A stretch of 64,000 bases of DNA, taken from the NCBI GenBank assembly GCA_028820215.1, contig JAPPKD010000138.1:4928-68927 (forward strand), in the 5' to 3' direction. The notes under the pieces were generated by a model. It ran no database searches, had not been told where the DNA came from, and worked only from the letters and a program-made list of their open reading frames with translations. The stretch is from Spirochaetaceae bacterium. Lineage in GTDB: Bacteria; Spirochaetota; Spirochaetia; SZUA-6; Bin103. The translations under genes and the position numbers were made by a program. Below are positions 28,981-37,733 of the stretch, one piece after another. Position 1 is the first letter of the stretch, and every line of letters starts with the position of its first letter.

Positions 28981-29841
28981 GTGAAACTGCGAGAGAACTG
29001 CCTGGGCTTCGAGCTCCACGACGGGGAGCGCTTCGTGGCGCTGTACCGGGCCCGGGAGGAGCTGCCGCGAAACGAGTCGCCCAAGCCCTGCTTCGCGCCG
29101 ATCCATATCCGCTCCGGAGCCCTGGTTACCCAGTACCGGCCCGCCGACCACGCCTGGCATACCGGGCTGTACTTCGGCTGGGTCCATGCCAACGACGCCA
29201 ATCTGTGGGGCGGCAACTGGTTCCTGCCGGAGACGGGCACGTACGAACACGTCCCGAACAGCCACGGCGTGCAGCGCCATGACCGGTTCATCGAACATCG
29301 CGGCGTCGCAAACGGAGCCGGGATCACCGAGGAGCTCACGTGGCTGGACGGTAGCGACCAGCCCATCGCCACCGAGCGGCGGGAATACCGATTCCGCGCG
29401 CTGGAGAACGGGGCAGGGTACTTCTGGACCATCGAGACCTGGATCACGGCGACCGGGGAGCGGCTGGTGCTGGGAGGGTCGCGGGCGGCGCGCTACAGCG
29501 GCCTGGTGCTGCGCATGGGACCGCCGTTCGCTCCGGGCCGGCACCGCAGCAGCGAGGGGCTGGCCGGCCACGAGAACATCATGGGCCAGCGGGCGCGCTG
29601 GGTCGCCGCCGCCGGGGCCGGCGGGGGTGCGGTGGTGATGATGGACCACCCGGACAACCCCCGGCATCCGGTCACCTGGTTCACGCGCGAGAAGCTGCTC
29701 GGGGCCGGCCTGCTGATGGAGGGAGACCTGGAGGTAGACCGCCGGGAGCCGCTACGGCTGCGGTACGGCTTCGCGATCCTCGATCAGGAGCCGGCGGTGG
29801 ATGAAGTCGAGGCGGCGTACGCCGCCTATGTCCGGGGGTAG
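28981..29841 (+). CDS. DUF6807 (PmoA-family) protein
   Basis: 286-aa protein of the family annotated as PmoA/DUF6807. Signatures include FAPIHIRSGALVTQYRPADHAWHTGLYFG and NFWGG-like NLWGGNWFLPETG. Despite the PmoA name these are not particulate methane monooxygenase subunits; they are beta-rich proteins often next to Gfo/Idh/MocA and sugar catabolic genes. GTG 28981 is chosen because it starts the conserved region and lies just after the DinB stop. No signal peptide. Probably a sugar-modifying or binding role; not established. Confidence 0.7.
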   Translation: MKLRENCLGFELHDGERFVALYRAREELPRNESPKPCFAPIHIRSGALVTQYRPADHAWHTGLYFGWVHANDANLWGGNWFLPETGTYEHVPNSHGVQRHDRFIEHRGVANGAGITEELTWLDGSDQPIATERREYRFRALENGAGYFWTIETWITATGERLVLGGSRAARYSGLVLRMGPPFAPGRHRSSEGLAGHENIMGQRARWVAAAGAGGGAVVMMDHPDNPRHPVTWFTREKLLGAGLLMEGDLEVDRREPLRLRYGFAILDQEPAVDEVEAAYAAYVRG

Positions 29842-29853
29842 GCCGCCGGCCGG

Positions 29854-30960
29854 TCAGTCCGTGTCCCGGGCATCGAGCATCAGCGCGCGGCAGACCTCCG
29901 CCAGCCGCTCCAGCTCGGCGATAGGCATCGACTCCTGGTCGGTGTGGATGTCCACGTAGCCGACCGAGATCACCACCGTGGGCAGCCCCTTGGCGTTGAG
30001 CTCGTTGGCGTCGCTCACGCCGCAGGTGGTGGTGCGCCAGGGATCCAGTCCGGCCGCCCGGATCGCCGCCTCGGCGCGCCGCACCGGCGCGTCGTCCTCG
30101 CCGAACCGGTAGCCTTCCATCGCGTCCAGCGACTCCACGTCGACGGAGCCGCCGAACGCGGCGGCGCCCTGCTGGCAGCACTCCAGCAGAGCGTCCCGGT
30201 GCTCGACGAACCGGCTCTGGTCCAGGCTGCGCACCTCCAGGGTCAGCGAGGCGTCGGGCGGGATGATGTTCTTGGCCTCGCCACCGGTGAGCACCCCCGC
30301 GTTGGCGATCGTGTCCCCGTCGATGCGGCCGAGTTGCATGCGCTGAATCGCGCGCGCCGCCATCTGCAGCGCGCTGCGCCCCGCCTCCGGCTCCGTGCCG
30401 GCGTGCGCGGCGCGGCCGCGGAAGGTTACCCGCAGCGTGTCCGTCCACGGACTGGCCATGACGATCCCGCCCACCGGCCCGTCGATGTCCGGCACGAAGG
30501 CCAGATGCGAGTGCACGGGCGCGACGTCGAACGCCTTGGAGCCGATGTGGCCGACGTCCTCGCCCACCGTGAACAGCACCTCGACCGGTGGATGCGGCGC
30601 GCCGGACGCGGCGATCGACTCCACCGCCAAGACGATGGCCGCCACCGCCGCCTTGTCGTCGGCGCCGAGCACGCTCGATCCATCGGTATGCACGGCGCCG
30701 TCGCGGATCACCGGCTCCATGCCCGGGGTCGGCCGCACCGTGTCGGTGTGCGCGCACAGGAGCACGGGCTCCTCGCCGGCCCGCGTGCCCGACCCCGGCC
30801 AGAAGCCAAGGACGTTGCGGTGCGGGTCGGCGTGCAGCCGCAGCCCGGCACGCTCCAGCCTGGGCCGCAGGGCGTCGACGACCGGGTCCTCGTTCGGGTG
30901 GTAGCTGTCGATGCGCAGGATGGTCAGGAACGTGTCGAGCAGCCGCCGGGAGTCGATCAT
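29854..30960 (-). CDS. M20-family metallopeptidase (PepT-like)
   Basis: 368-aa zinc aminopeptidase/deacylase-like enzyme. Motifs in order: LLCAHTDTVRP (metal His and catalytic Asp), GADDKAAVAAI (bridging Asp), VGEDVGHIGSKAF (catalytic Glu, with the usual second Glu replaced by Asp), and FVPDIDGPVGG (later metal Asp). The lid domain lies around residues 175-285. It resembles tripeptidase T-like proteins. The ATG at 30960 overlaps the stop of the upstream reductase by four bases (ATGA), so the two are translationally coupled. It is cytoplasmic, with no signal sequence. The exact substrate is unknown. Confidence 0.85.
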   Translation of the reverse strand: MIDSRRLLDTFLTILRIDSYHPNEDPVVDALRPRLERAGLRLHADPHRNVLGFWPGSGTRAGEEPVLLCAHTDTVRPTPGMEPVIRDGAVHTDGSSVLGADDKAAVAAIVLAVESIAASGAPHPPVEVLFTVGEDVGHIGSKAFDVAPVHSHLAFVPDIDGPVGGIVMASPWTDTLRVTFRGRAAHAGTEPEAGRSALQMAARAIQRMQLGRIDGDTIANAGVLTGGEAKNIIPPDASLTLEVRSLDQSRFVEHRDALLECCQQGAAAFGGSVDVESLDAMEGYRFGEDDAPVRRAEAAIRAAGLDPWRTTTCGVSDANELNAKGLPTVVISVGYVDIHTDQESMPIAELERLAEVCRALMLDARDTD

Positions 30961-31505
30961 GGCCGGCCTGCCTCCCGCGGGCGGGTGTTCTTCACGGCGT
31001 ACACCAGCATGACCGTGCCGGTCTTCTCGTACGTTCTCCGTTCGATCAGCGTCAACGGGATGGGGTCGGACGGTTCGGCGACGAGCGGAATTCCGCCACC
31101 CAGGATCGTCGGCATGACCGCGACCTCGACCGTGTCGACGAATCCCTCGGCGGCGAGACTGTGGAACAGGGATCCTCCGCCGAACAGCCAGATGTCTTTC
31201 CCCGGCTCCTCCCGCAGCGACTGCACCACCTCCTTCCAGTTCTCGCCGACGATGCTCACGTTCGGATGGTCGCTCTGATGCAGGGTTCGCGAGAACACGA
31301 AGGTTCGCGAGCCCGGCGACGACTGGGCGCCGGTCACCTCGAAGGTCCGCCGGCCGAGCAGCCAAGTGTCGAACTGCGCGGACAACTTCCCGAAGTCGAT
31401 CTCGGGGTCCATGACGATCCAGTCGAACTCGTCTCCGGATCCGGCGATGTAGCCATCCAGGCTGATCGCGCAACAGTATCGAATTCTTCTCAGTTTCGAT
31501 CCCAC
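30957..31505 (-). CDS. DHFR/RibD C-terminal family reductase
   Basis: 182-aa protein of the RibD C-terminal/dihydrofolate-reductase-like family. It shows RYCCAISLDGYIAG at the N-terminus, LLGRRTFEV, and FGGGSLFHSLAAEGFVDT, the last being the nucleotide-binding glycine motif. Such proteins are NADPH-dependent reductases of unknown substrate, distinct from true FolA. GTG 31505 is preferred because AAGG lies eight bases upstream and the conserved region starts just after it; longer frames lack support. It is coupled to the M20 peptidase by a four-base overlap. Confidence 0.8.
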   Translation of the reverse strand: MGSKLRRIRYCCAISLDGYIAGSGDEFDWIVMDPEIDFGKLSAQFDTWLLGRRTFEVTGAQSSPGSRTFVFSRTLHQSDHPNVSIVGENWKEVVQSLREEPGKDIWLFGGGSLFHSLAAEGFVDTVEVAVMPTILGGGIPLVAEPSDPIPLTLIERRTYEKTGTVMLVYAVKNTRPREAGRP

Positions 31506-31632
31506 GATCAGACCTTGCGCGAATCCGTCGCGGAGCGGAAGCTCGAGCACCTGCGCACCGCCACGTTGCGTCCGCTGGTCCCGTGGAAGTCGTCTGCGAG
31601 TGTTGGTACGATTACCACATCGGAACTCGGCC

Positions 31633-31851
31633 ATGACCACGGAGCTGAAAAAAGCGTTCGAGGCGGCGTCTCACCTTCCGGACGCCCAGCAGGACGAGCT
31701 GGCATCGGCCATCCTGGTGGAGCTTGCGGCTGACCGGCGGTGGGATGTCGCATTCGAGGAATCGCAATCGGCGCTCGAGCGGCTCGCGAACGAGGCGCTC
31801 GAAGAGCATCGGTCGGGCAGGACCGAGATTCTCGATCTCAATGAACTTTGA
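31633..31851 (+). CDS. Antitoxin-like small protein
   Basis: 72-aa acidic protein beginning MTTELKKAFEAASHLPD and ending in a hydrophilic ILDLNEL tail, a pattern common among antitoxins paired with RelE/ParE toxins. The ATG at 31633 is used rather than an upstream alternative at 31600. Its stop overlaps the TTG start of the next gene, giving typical antitoxin-first coupling. No DNA-binding fold is obvious, so autoregulation is not shown by the sequence. Confidence 0.65.
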   Translation: MTTELKKAFEAASHLPDAQQDELASAILVELAADRRWDVAFEESQSALERLANEALEEHRSGRTEILDLNEL

Positions 31852-32117
31852 CTTCCCGGACCACACGCCGATTCCGCGATTCCCATAGGCGGCTGCCCGA
31901 GCAGGTTCGCCGCCGTGCCCGCGAATCCTACCGCCGCTTCGCGGACGATCCCAACCACCCGAGCCTCCGCTTCAAACAGGTTCATGCAACTAGGCCGGTC
32001 TACGCCGCGCGGGTCGGACTTGGGCATCGTGCCCTCGCTGTTTTGGACGACGATGTCGCCGTTTGGTTCTGGATTGGGACCCATGCGGAGTACGACCGGC
32101 TGCTCCGAGCGCTTTGA
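31848..32117 (+). CDS. RelE/ParE-type toxin
   Basis: 89-aa basic protein with the ParE/RelE-superfamily pattern: a helical N-terminus (RFRDSHRRLPEQVRRRARESYRRF), a central strand set (VYAARVGLGHRALAVL), and the ending WFWIGTHAEYDRLL that is characteristic of one toxin subgroup. It is probably an mRNA interferase or gyrase poison held by the protein encoded just upstream. TTG 31848 overlaps the antitoxin stop; a slightly later start cannot be excluded. Confidence 0.72.
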   Translation: MTSRTTRRFRDSHRRLPEQVRRRARESYRRFADDPNHPSLRFKQVHATRPVYAARVGLGHRALAVLDDDVAVWFWIGTHAEYDRLLRAL

Positions 32118-32125
32118 GCCAGTGC

Positions 32126-32147
32126 CGAACCAAACAGGGGCGGTTCG
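32126..32147. terminator. Weak hairpin between convergent genes
   Basis: CGAACC (32126-32131) can pair with GGTTCG (32142-32147) around a ten-base loop, between the toxin stop and the MFS stop. It is short and without a T-tract. Confidence 0.3.
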
Positions 32148-32153
32148 TTATCG

Positions 32154-33404
32154 CTATCTGGAGGTGTCAGTCGTCCGCGGGACCTTCGTGGCGCCCGCCA
32201 TCGCTCCTCGTCCCCCGGCCGCCAGCAGGCAGACGATCGCCACCACGAACACGGCGGCGATGATCAGAAAGGCGGCCGAGAACGATCCGGTGCGGTCGTG
32301 GATCCAGCCGGCCAGGACCGGCGCGGCCGCCATCGAGCCGGTGGCCGCCACCTGCACGACGCCCTGGATGGCGCCGAACTCCTTCATCCCGAACGCCTCC
32401 TGGACGATCAGCACCAGCAGGGCGCCCAGTCCGCCGAAGCCGAGCCCGAACACGAAGATCCCGGACCACATCGCCGGGGCCGATGAGGCCAGCGCCATGA
32501 TCACCAGCCCCACGGTCTGCAGGGTTACCGACACGACGCAGCAGAGGCGGGCGGTCCAGCGCTCGCTGGCCCTGCCGAAGGCCAGCTTCGAGCCGATGCC
32601 CATGGCCGCGATCACCGCCAGCCCGGTGGTGGCCAGGGCCGGCGCGAACCCCTGCTCGGCGAAGTGCTGCCGAAGCTGGGTCAGCACGCCCTGATAGGTG
32701 AAGGTGGCGCCGAACAGGCCCCAGAGAATCAGCCAGAACCTCCGCGTGCGCAGCGCCTGCCGCAGGGTGATGCCGCTCTCCATGAGGCGGCGTGACTCTC
32801 GGGCGGCGCCGCCGCGGCGGGTGCGGTGCATCTCGCGCGCCACCAGATCCTCGTCTTCGCGGATGATCACCTGCGCCGCCACCGCCAGAGCCAGCAGCAG
32901 GATCCCGAAGGCCAGGAAGCCCCATTGCCAGCCGGCGGCGGCGACCAGGGCGGCGGCCAGCGCCGGCATGGTGAGCCCGCCGGCGTTGTTGCCGGAGGTC
33001 ACCGCGCCCATCACCCGCCCGCGGGTGGCGGGGAACCAGAGCCCCACCAGCTTGCCCGCCGGCATCACCGTGGCACCCGGAAAGCCGGCGTAGACCAGGG
33101 CGCTGAACAGGTACCAGTGCCAGAGCGACGTGATCAGCGGCCGCAGCAGGAAGCCGGCGGCGACCAGCAGCAGGGAGATCACCGTCACCGGCCGCGCGCC
33201 CCAGCGGTCCATGGCGCGGCCGGCGAAGGGCGCCACCAGGCCGGACACGACCGCGAGCGAGAGCGACAGGTTGAGGGCGGTCTGGCTCCACCCGAAAGCC
33301 TCGCGCAGCGGAGCGGCGAACTCGCCGAAGGCGTACTGGCTGGTACCGATGGTGAGCCCCGTCGACAGGAAGGCCACCACCGCGATCGGGTAACCGCGGT
33401 ACAA
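32154..33404 (-). CDS. MFS transporter (monocarboxylate/oxalate-formate antiporter type)
   Basis: 416-aa integral membrane protein with about 12 hydrophobic segments and a long cytoplasmic loop near residues 190-220. GRAMDRWGARPV matches the loop 2-3 motif A of the major facilitator superfamily. The overall pattern resembles the monocarboxylate/oxalate-formate antiporter group; the substrate is unknown. The start is TTG 33404, ten bases after the Gfo/Idh stop, so it is probably the last gene of the sugar operon that begins at 37571. Confidence 0.85.
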   Translation of the reverse strand: MYRGYPIAVVAFLSTGLTIGTSQYAFGEFAAPLREAFGWSQTALNLSLSLAVVSGLVAPFAGRAMDRWGARPVTVISLLLVAAGFLLRPLITSLWHWYLFSALVYAGFPGATVMPAGKLVGLWFPATRGRVMGAVTSGNNAGGLTMPALAAALVAAAGWQWGFLAFGILLLALAVAAQVIIREDEDLVAREMHRTRRGGAARESRRLMESGITLRQALRTRRFWLILWGLFGATFTYQGVLTQLRQHFAEQGFAPALATTGLAVIAAMGIGSKLAFGRASERWTARLCCVVSVTLQTVGLVIMALASSAPAMWSGIFVFGLGFGGLGALLVLIVQEAFGMKEFGAIQGVVQVAATGSMAAAPVLAGWIHDRTGSFSAAFLIIAAVFVVAIVCLLAAGGRGAMAGATKVPRTTDTSR

Positions 33405-33413
33405 CGGTGCGCG

Positions 33414-34460
33414 CTATCCGGAGCGGATCACGCGGTCGAGGTCCGCGCCGGCCAGGGGCAGGTCGACCCAGGCCGAAGCGCGCTCGTGCGACGCGTGCAG
33501 CGCCGCGATCATCTCCAGGGTGCGCGCCGCGTCGTCGCCCGAGCCCGCGACCTCGTCCCCGTCGCCGTCGAGCCAGGCGACGATCTCGGTGACGGCCCGG
33601 TCCATGGAGCTCAATCCGCCTTCGCCGATCGGCCACGAGTCGCTGCGGCCGTCGGCGTAGTCCACGGTGACGGTGTCCGGCGCGATGGTCGCCTGTCCTT
33701 CGGTGCCGTTGAGCAGGAAGCGCATCGGCGTCGCCGCGTAGTCGGGGGCGTCCAGCAGCGCGATCGTGCCGCCGGCCATCCTCAGCATCCCCCAGCCGCC
33801 GGGATCGCGGAACTCCGGCCCGCGGCAGTCCTCGCGGCCGGCCAGGTCGAGCAGCCCGGAGACGGCCTCGACCTCCTGTCCGATCACCATGCGCAGCGCG
33901 TCGATCGTGTGCGTGCCCACGTTGCCCAGCCGGCCACTGGCCCACTGCACGTAGGCCGAGGTCAGGCGGCCCAGTCCGCCAGCCGCCACGTGCTCGGCCA
34001 GCCGCCGGTAGCCCGGCGCGAAACGGCGCTGGTGGTTGACGACCAGGAGCGCCCCCGCCCGTTCGCAAGCGTCGGCGATCCGCCGGCCGGCGGCGACCGT
34101 CTGCGCGATCGGCTTCTCGCAGTAGAGGACCTTCACGCCGGCCGCCACGGCGGCCAGCGCCGCTTCCTCGTGCGCCGGCGCATAGGTGGCGATGCTCAGG
34201 ATGTCCAGCCGCTCGCGGTCGAGCATCTCCTGTAGCTGCTCGTACACGGTGGCTCCCGAGCGCGCCGCGAACCGCTCGCGCCGGCCGGCGTCGCGGCTGC
34301 TGCCGGCCACCACGTCGACCCGCTCGTGGCCGGCCAGGGCGGCGAAGTGGGTGCCGTCCATGCCGTCCACCGACTGGCCGATCGCCTCGGCTGACACCTG
34401 GTCGGCGCCGCCGATCATGCCCAGGCCGGCGATGCCGGCCCGATAGGTCTGTCCCTTCAC
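33414..34460 (-). CDS. Gfo/Idh/MocA-family oxidoreductase
   Basis: 348-aa NAD(P)-dependent dehydrogenase. The Rossmann start reads RAGIAGLGMIGG, with the CEKPIA motif (cofactor and substrate Lys) mid-N-domain and GTHTIDALRMV carrying the likely catalytic His in the C-terminal domain. It probably oxidises a sugar or inositol-like compound brought in by the ABC transporter encoded just upstream. No signal peptide. It lies 48 bases downstream of the permease gene. Confidence 0.88.
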   Translation of the reverse strand: MKGQTYRAGIAGLGMIGGADQVSAEAIGQSVDGMDGTHFAALAGHERVDVVAGSSRDAGRRERFAARSGATVYEQLQEMLDRERLDILSIATYAPAHEEAALAAVAAGVKVLYCEKPIAQTVAAGRRIADACERAGALLVVNHQRRFAPGYRRLAEHVAAGGLGRLTSAYVQWASGRLGNVGTHTIDALRMVIGQEVEAVSGLLDLAGREDCRGPEFRDPGGWGMLRMAGGTIALLDAPDYAATPMRFLLNGTEGQATIAPDTVTVDYADGRSDSWPIGEGGLSSMDRAVTEIVAWLDGDGDEVAGSGDDAARTLEMIAALHASHERASAWVDLPLAGADLDRVIRSG

Positions 34461-34508
34461 GTGCTCGTGACCTCCTTCACGATGCGATCCTGAGCAGCGG
34501 ACCGTGGG

Positions 34509-35333
34509 CTAGCCCTTCAGGGCGCCGCTGACAAGACCGGATTGAATGTGCCGCTGCAGAAACAGATAGAGCACCATGATCGGTACGACCACAAGTGCCA
34601 ACGTCGCCAATATCAGGTTCCACTGCAACGCATACCGCCCCGCATATTGCACTACCGAGAGCTGCAGTGTCATCAGCTTTGGCTCTTGAAGCAGGAGCAG
34701 CGCCAGGATGAAGTCGTTCCAGATCCCCAGGGCGTTGATCATGACGGCCGTCACGGTCACCGACTTGACCAACGGGAACACGACGGAGAAGAAGGTCCGA
34801 ATCGACCCGGCCCCCTCCATCGAAGCCGCCTCCTCGAGCTCCATCGGGATCTGCACGAAGAACCCTCGATACAGATAGATCGTGAAAGGACACAGCAACG
34901 CCGCCGCCACGATGATGAATCCGAACCTCGAACCGAGGAGACCGGCCCATCCGACCACCTGCACGAGCGGTATCATGATCGTCTGAAACGGCAGCATCAT
35001 CGAAAGGACGAAGAACAGGAGCAGCCACGTCGTCAGACGTGACATCGACCGCGCGATACGATAAGCAGCCATCGCCGAGAACAGGACCACCACTGCGACC
35101 CCGCCACAGGTGACGATCACCGTATTCACCAGTGCGCGGAAATAGCGCATGTTCTTCCAGGCAAGAGCGTAGTTCTCGATACTGATCGCTTTGGGAAACG
35201 CCAGGAAGGACTGGAACATCTCCGCCTGCGACTTGAACGTGTTGGTCAGAAGAAAGAATATGGGCACGAAGAAGAGCAAGCCGACGACGAGAACCGCCAA
35301 CTCCAGGCTGCCTCGCTGAATTGCCCTGATCAA
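34509..35333 (-). CDS. Carbohydrate ABC transporter permease (MalG type)
   Basis: 274-aa inner-membrane permease of the CUT1 family with six predicted membrane segments. The cytoplasmic EAA loop reads ELEEAASMEGAGSIRTFFSVVFPL and the C-terminus ends VSGALKG, as in MalG proteins. TTG 35333 overlaps the stop of the partner permease (TTGA), so the two are coupled. The operon contains a binding protein and two permeases but no ATPase gene. Confidence 0.9.
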   Translation of the reverse strand: MIRAIQRGSLELAVLVVGLLFFVPIFFLLTNTFKSQAEMFQSFLAFPKAISIENYALAWKNMRYFRALVNTVIVTCGGVAVVVLFSAMAAYRIARSMSRLTTWLLLFFVLSMMLPFQTIMIPLVQVVGWAGLLGSRFGFIIVAAALLCPFTIYLYRGFFVQIPMELEEAASMEGAGSIRTFFSVVFPLVKSVTVTAVMINALGIWNDFILALLLLQEPKLMTLQLSVVQYAGRYALQWNLILATLALVVVPIMVLYLFLQRHIQSGLVSGALKG

Positions 35334-36214
35334 GTGTGGATCTCCTTCGATCGCAGGTACTTCAACTGAACGGCGGTCACCACGAGAACCATCACCGCAA
35401 ACAGGACCGCCTTTGCAGAGCCGGCTCCAAATCGGAATGCCTGCAGTCCGTCCGCGTAGATGTTGTACGCAATGGTGTGACTGGCCTTCCCGGGACCTCC
35501 GCCGGTAAGACTGAAGACGATATCGAACACCTTCAGTGATCCCGTCGTAGTGATGAAGAACGACGCTATGAATGCCGGAACAAGAAAGGGGATCGTCAGA
35601 CGCATGAGCCGCTGAAGCGAGGAAGCGCCATCGATGATAATGGCGGCGCGCAGGTCTTCCGGTATCTCCTGCAGCCCGGCAAGGTAGATGATCATGACGA
35701 ACCCAACACTTCTCCAGAGCTCCGGTACCAGAACGACCAGCACGATGCCGTCCGACAGGTTCAGGAGCGTCTGTTCCAGGAAGCCGATATGCAATACCCG
35801 GCCGACATCGGGAACGATCGTCCGGTACAGAAACCTCCATAGGAAACCGACGACGATCATACTGATGACGTTCGGCATGAATATGAGCGCTCGCGCGACG
35901 TTCTTGACGCTGAGATCCAGGTTCACCAGCAACGCCAGCAGCAAGGCGAGCACGTTCGTCCACATCACGGCCAGGAGCGCGAAGGAGAATGTGAACCGGA
36001 CCGAGTGCAGGAAGTCCTCGTCGTACGTTAAGGCTTCGACGTAGTTCGCGAACCCGATGAACGTGAACGTCTTCTGCAGTCCGTCCCAGTCAGTCAGGGA
36101 ATACATGAAGCTCAGGGCTATGGGGAGGAAGAAGAACGCGGTGTACAGGACGAGTATCGGCCCTACGAAGAGCACGCTGCTGGCGATGTGTCTTGTTCTT
36201 CTGGTGATGGTCAT
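35330..36214 (-). CDS. Carbohydrate ABC transporter permease (MalF type)
   Basis: 294-aa CUT1 permease with six membrane segments. The EAA loop is ELEE-like in LRAAIIIDGASSLQRLMRLTIPF. The start is placed at ATG 36214 (MTITRRTRHIASS); an upstream extension in frame lacks membrane or conserved features. It lies 124 bases after the binding-protein gene and is coupled to the second permease. Confidence 0.9.
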   Translation of the reverse strand: MTITRRTRHIASSVLFVGPILVLYTAFFFLPIALSFMYSLTDWDGLQKTFTFIGFANYVEALTYDEDFLHSVRFTFSFALLAVMWTNVLALLLALLVNLDLSVKNVARALIFMPNVISMIVVGFLWRFLYRTIVPDVGRVLHIGFLEQTLLNLSDGIVLVVLVPELWRSVGFVMIIYLAGLQEIPEDLRAAIIIDGASSLQRLMRLTIPFLVPAFIASFFITTTGSLKVFDIVFSLTGGGPGKASHTIAYNIYADGLQAFRFGAGSAKAVLFAVMVLVVTAVQLKYLRSKEIHT

Positions 36215-36338
36215 CGCTGGGAAGGAGACGATCAGAGGCTGGTGGCGGCCGGTGCCGCCACCAGCTACTCCGCGCTGCGCAACGGCCCGCGGGGATGCTC
36301 CGCTACCCTCATCGTTGCGTAGCGCAGGAATCGTGCGT

Positions 36339-37571
36339 TTACTTGAACCAGTTCTCGTAGACGCCGCGTATCGCTTGTTCGGCTGAGATTTCTCCGAGGA
36401 AATACTGCTGCATGATGGCACTTCCCTCGGCGCGACCGGCCTCGCTCATGAGCACCTGCGGCCACGGAACGATGGCGCCGGCTTCCTTGTATCGGAGAAC
36501 GTCTTCCGCGGCGGGCAACAGCGGCACGTCGACGCCCGTCACGACGGGAATCTCCCTGAACAGCTCGCTGTACTTCGTGTTGCCTTCAACGGAGGTGAGC
36601 CAGTCAAGAAACCCGATGGCTTCGTCCCGATGCTCTGTCTGTGCCCCGACGCCCAGGCTCACACCGATGTTCGCCGACAGCCTGGCATCTTCGGGATTCT
36701 CCGAATAGGGAACGGCCGCGTAGCGCATGTTCACGTCGGGGTTCAGTCCCAGTACGTGGTTGAGTGCCCACGTGCCCATTTGAATCATGGCCACCTGCTC
36801 GGTTGCGAAGTGGTTGATGAAGGTGCCGTAGTCGCTGCCTTGCGATTCATCGAGCGAGTTGTCGAACTGCAGGTCGAGGGCCTTCATGGCCAGCAAGTGC
36901 TCTGCAAGCAGGATGTCCCCGGTCGCACCATCATGGGCGAACTGAAAGACATCCGGTTGGACAGACGCGATAGCCGTGTAGAACATCTGTCCGTGAGTCC
37001 AGGCTTCCAGTCCCGCTACGCTGAAGGGCGTGAACCCGGCCGCACGCAGCTTGTCGACGGCGTCCTCGAGTCCGCTGATCGTCCTGGGGAATTCGTCGAT
37101 ACCGGCCTGGTCGAACATGTCCCTGTTGTACATGATCCCCATGGCTGCGAAATTGGTCGGCACGCCGTAGATGTTTCCGTCAGGGGCGGTCATTTGCGGA
37201 AGGACGGCTTCGTCGAAGTGATCGATGAGGGGCAGACCTTTCAGGCTCACCATGTGCCCTGCCTTCCCCAGATCATAGAGACCCTGGTACTCTCCCATGA
37301 CGATATCCGGCATGGTGTTCGATGCGATCCTGGCGGTCAGACTACCGAAGAAGTCCGCCGCAGGAATGATCGTCTCCACGGTGACATTCGGATGCAGTTC
37401 CTTGTACGCATCGGTCAATGCCTGGAACTCGGCAGGCCGGGCATCGTAGACATACATGACCATTTCGACCGGTGCAGACTCGGCGTCCGGGGCCGCAAAG
37501 ACCGTAAACGGAAGCACGCTGCACACAGCGAACAACACAAGGAACAACAGATTTCTCTTGAAGAACGACAT
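36339..37571 (-). CDS. Sugar ABC transporter substrate-binding protein
   Basis: 410-aa extracellular solute-binding protein (family 1). The signal peptide spans about residues 1-24 (FFKRNLLFLVLFAVCSVLPFTVFA) with cleavage before APDAES; there is no lipobox Cys. The mature part has the usual two-lobe pattern (DARPAEFQALTDAYKELHP, FNRDMFDQAGI-like YNRDMFDQAGID). ATG 37571 is preferred over TTG 37577 because AGGAGG lies at eight bases. It is the first gene of the minus-strand uptake operon and faces the GH127 gene, suggesting import of arabinosides or similar sugars; the ligand is inferred only from context. Confidence 0.9.
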   Translation of the reverse strand: MSFFKRNLLFLVLFAVCSVLPFTVFAAPDAESAPVEMVMYVYDARPAEFQALTDAYKELHPNVTVETIIPAADFFGSLTARIASNTMPDIVMGEYQGLYDLGKAGHMVSLKGLPLIDHFDEAVLPQMTAPDGNIYGVPTNFAAMGIMYNRDMFDQAGIDEFPRTISGLEDAVDKLRAAGFTPFSVAGLEAWTHGQMFYTAIASVQPDVFQFAHDGATGDILLAEHLLAMKALDLQFDNSLDESQGSDYGTFINHFATEQVAMIQMGTWALNHVLGLNPDVNMRYAAVPYSENPEDARLSANIGVSLGVGAQTEHRDEAIGFLDWLTSVEGNTKYSELFREIPVVTGVDVPLLPAAEDVLRYKEAGAIVPWPQVLMSEAGRAEGSAIMQQYFLGEISAEQAIRGVYENWFK

Positions 37572-37643
37572 TGACAACTCCTCCTATCGGGCAGTCATGG
37601 TTTGGATTTCTGAGATGGTCCCAATCTTGTTGGGCACCTCATT

Positions 37644-37684
37644 GGGCAGGCTAAGGGGTAGCCCGTTGGCTTGTCAACCTGCCC
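37644..37684 (-). promoter_or_regulatory. Candidate promoter/operator of the sugar operon
   Basis: On the minus strand TTGACA (37677-37672) is followed after 18 bases by TAGCCT (37653-37648), a moderate match. GGGCAGG (37644-37650) and CCTGCCC (37678-37684) form a spaced inverted repeat bracketing it, which could be a regulator site in this divergent intergenic region. Confidence 0.35.
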
Positions 37685-37733
37685 GTCGCTTGGGTAGTGT
37701 CGCCGGCATGGATCGCTCCCTCGGCTGGTATAG

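Noticed and set aside
28981..29841. Particulate methane monooxygenase subunit, from the PmoA family name
   Set aside because: The protein has no membrane segments and belongs to the unrelated DUF6807 family.
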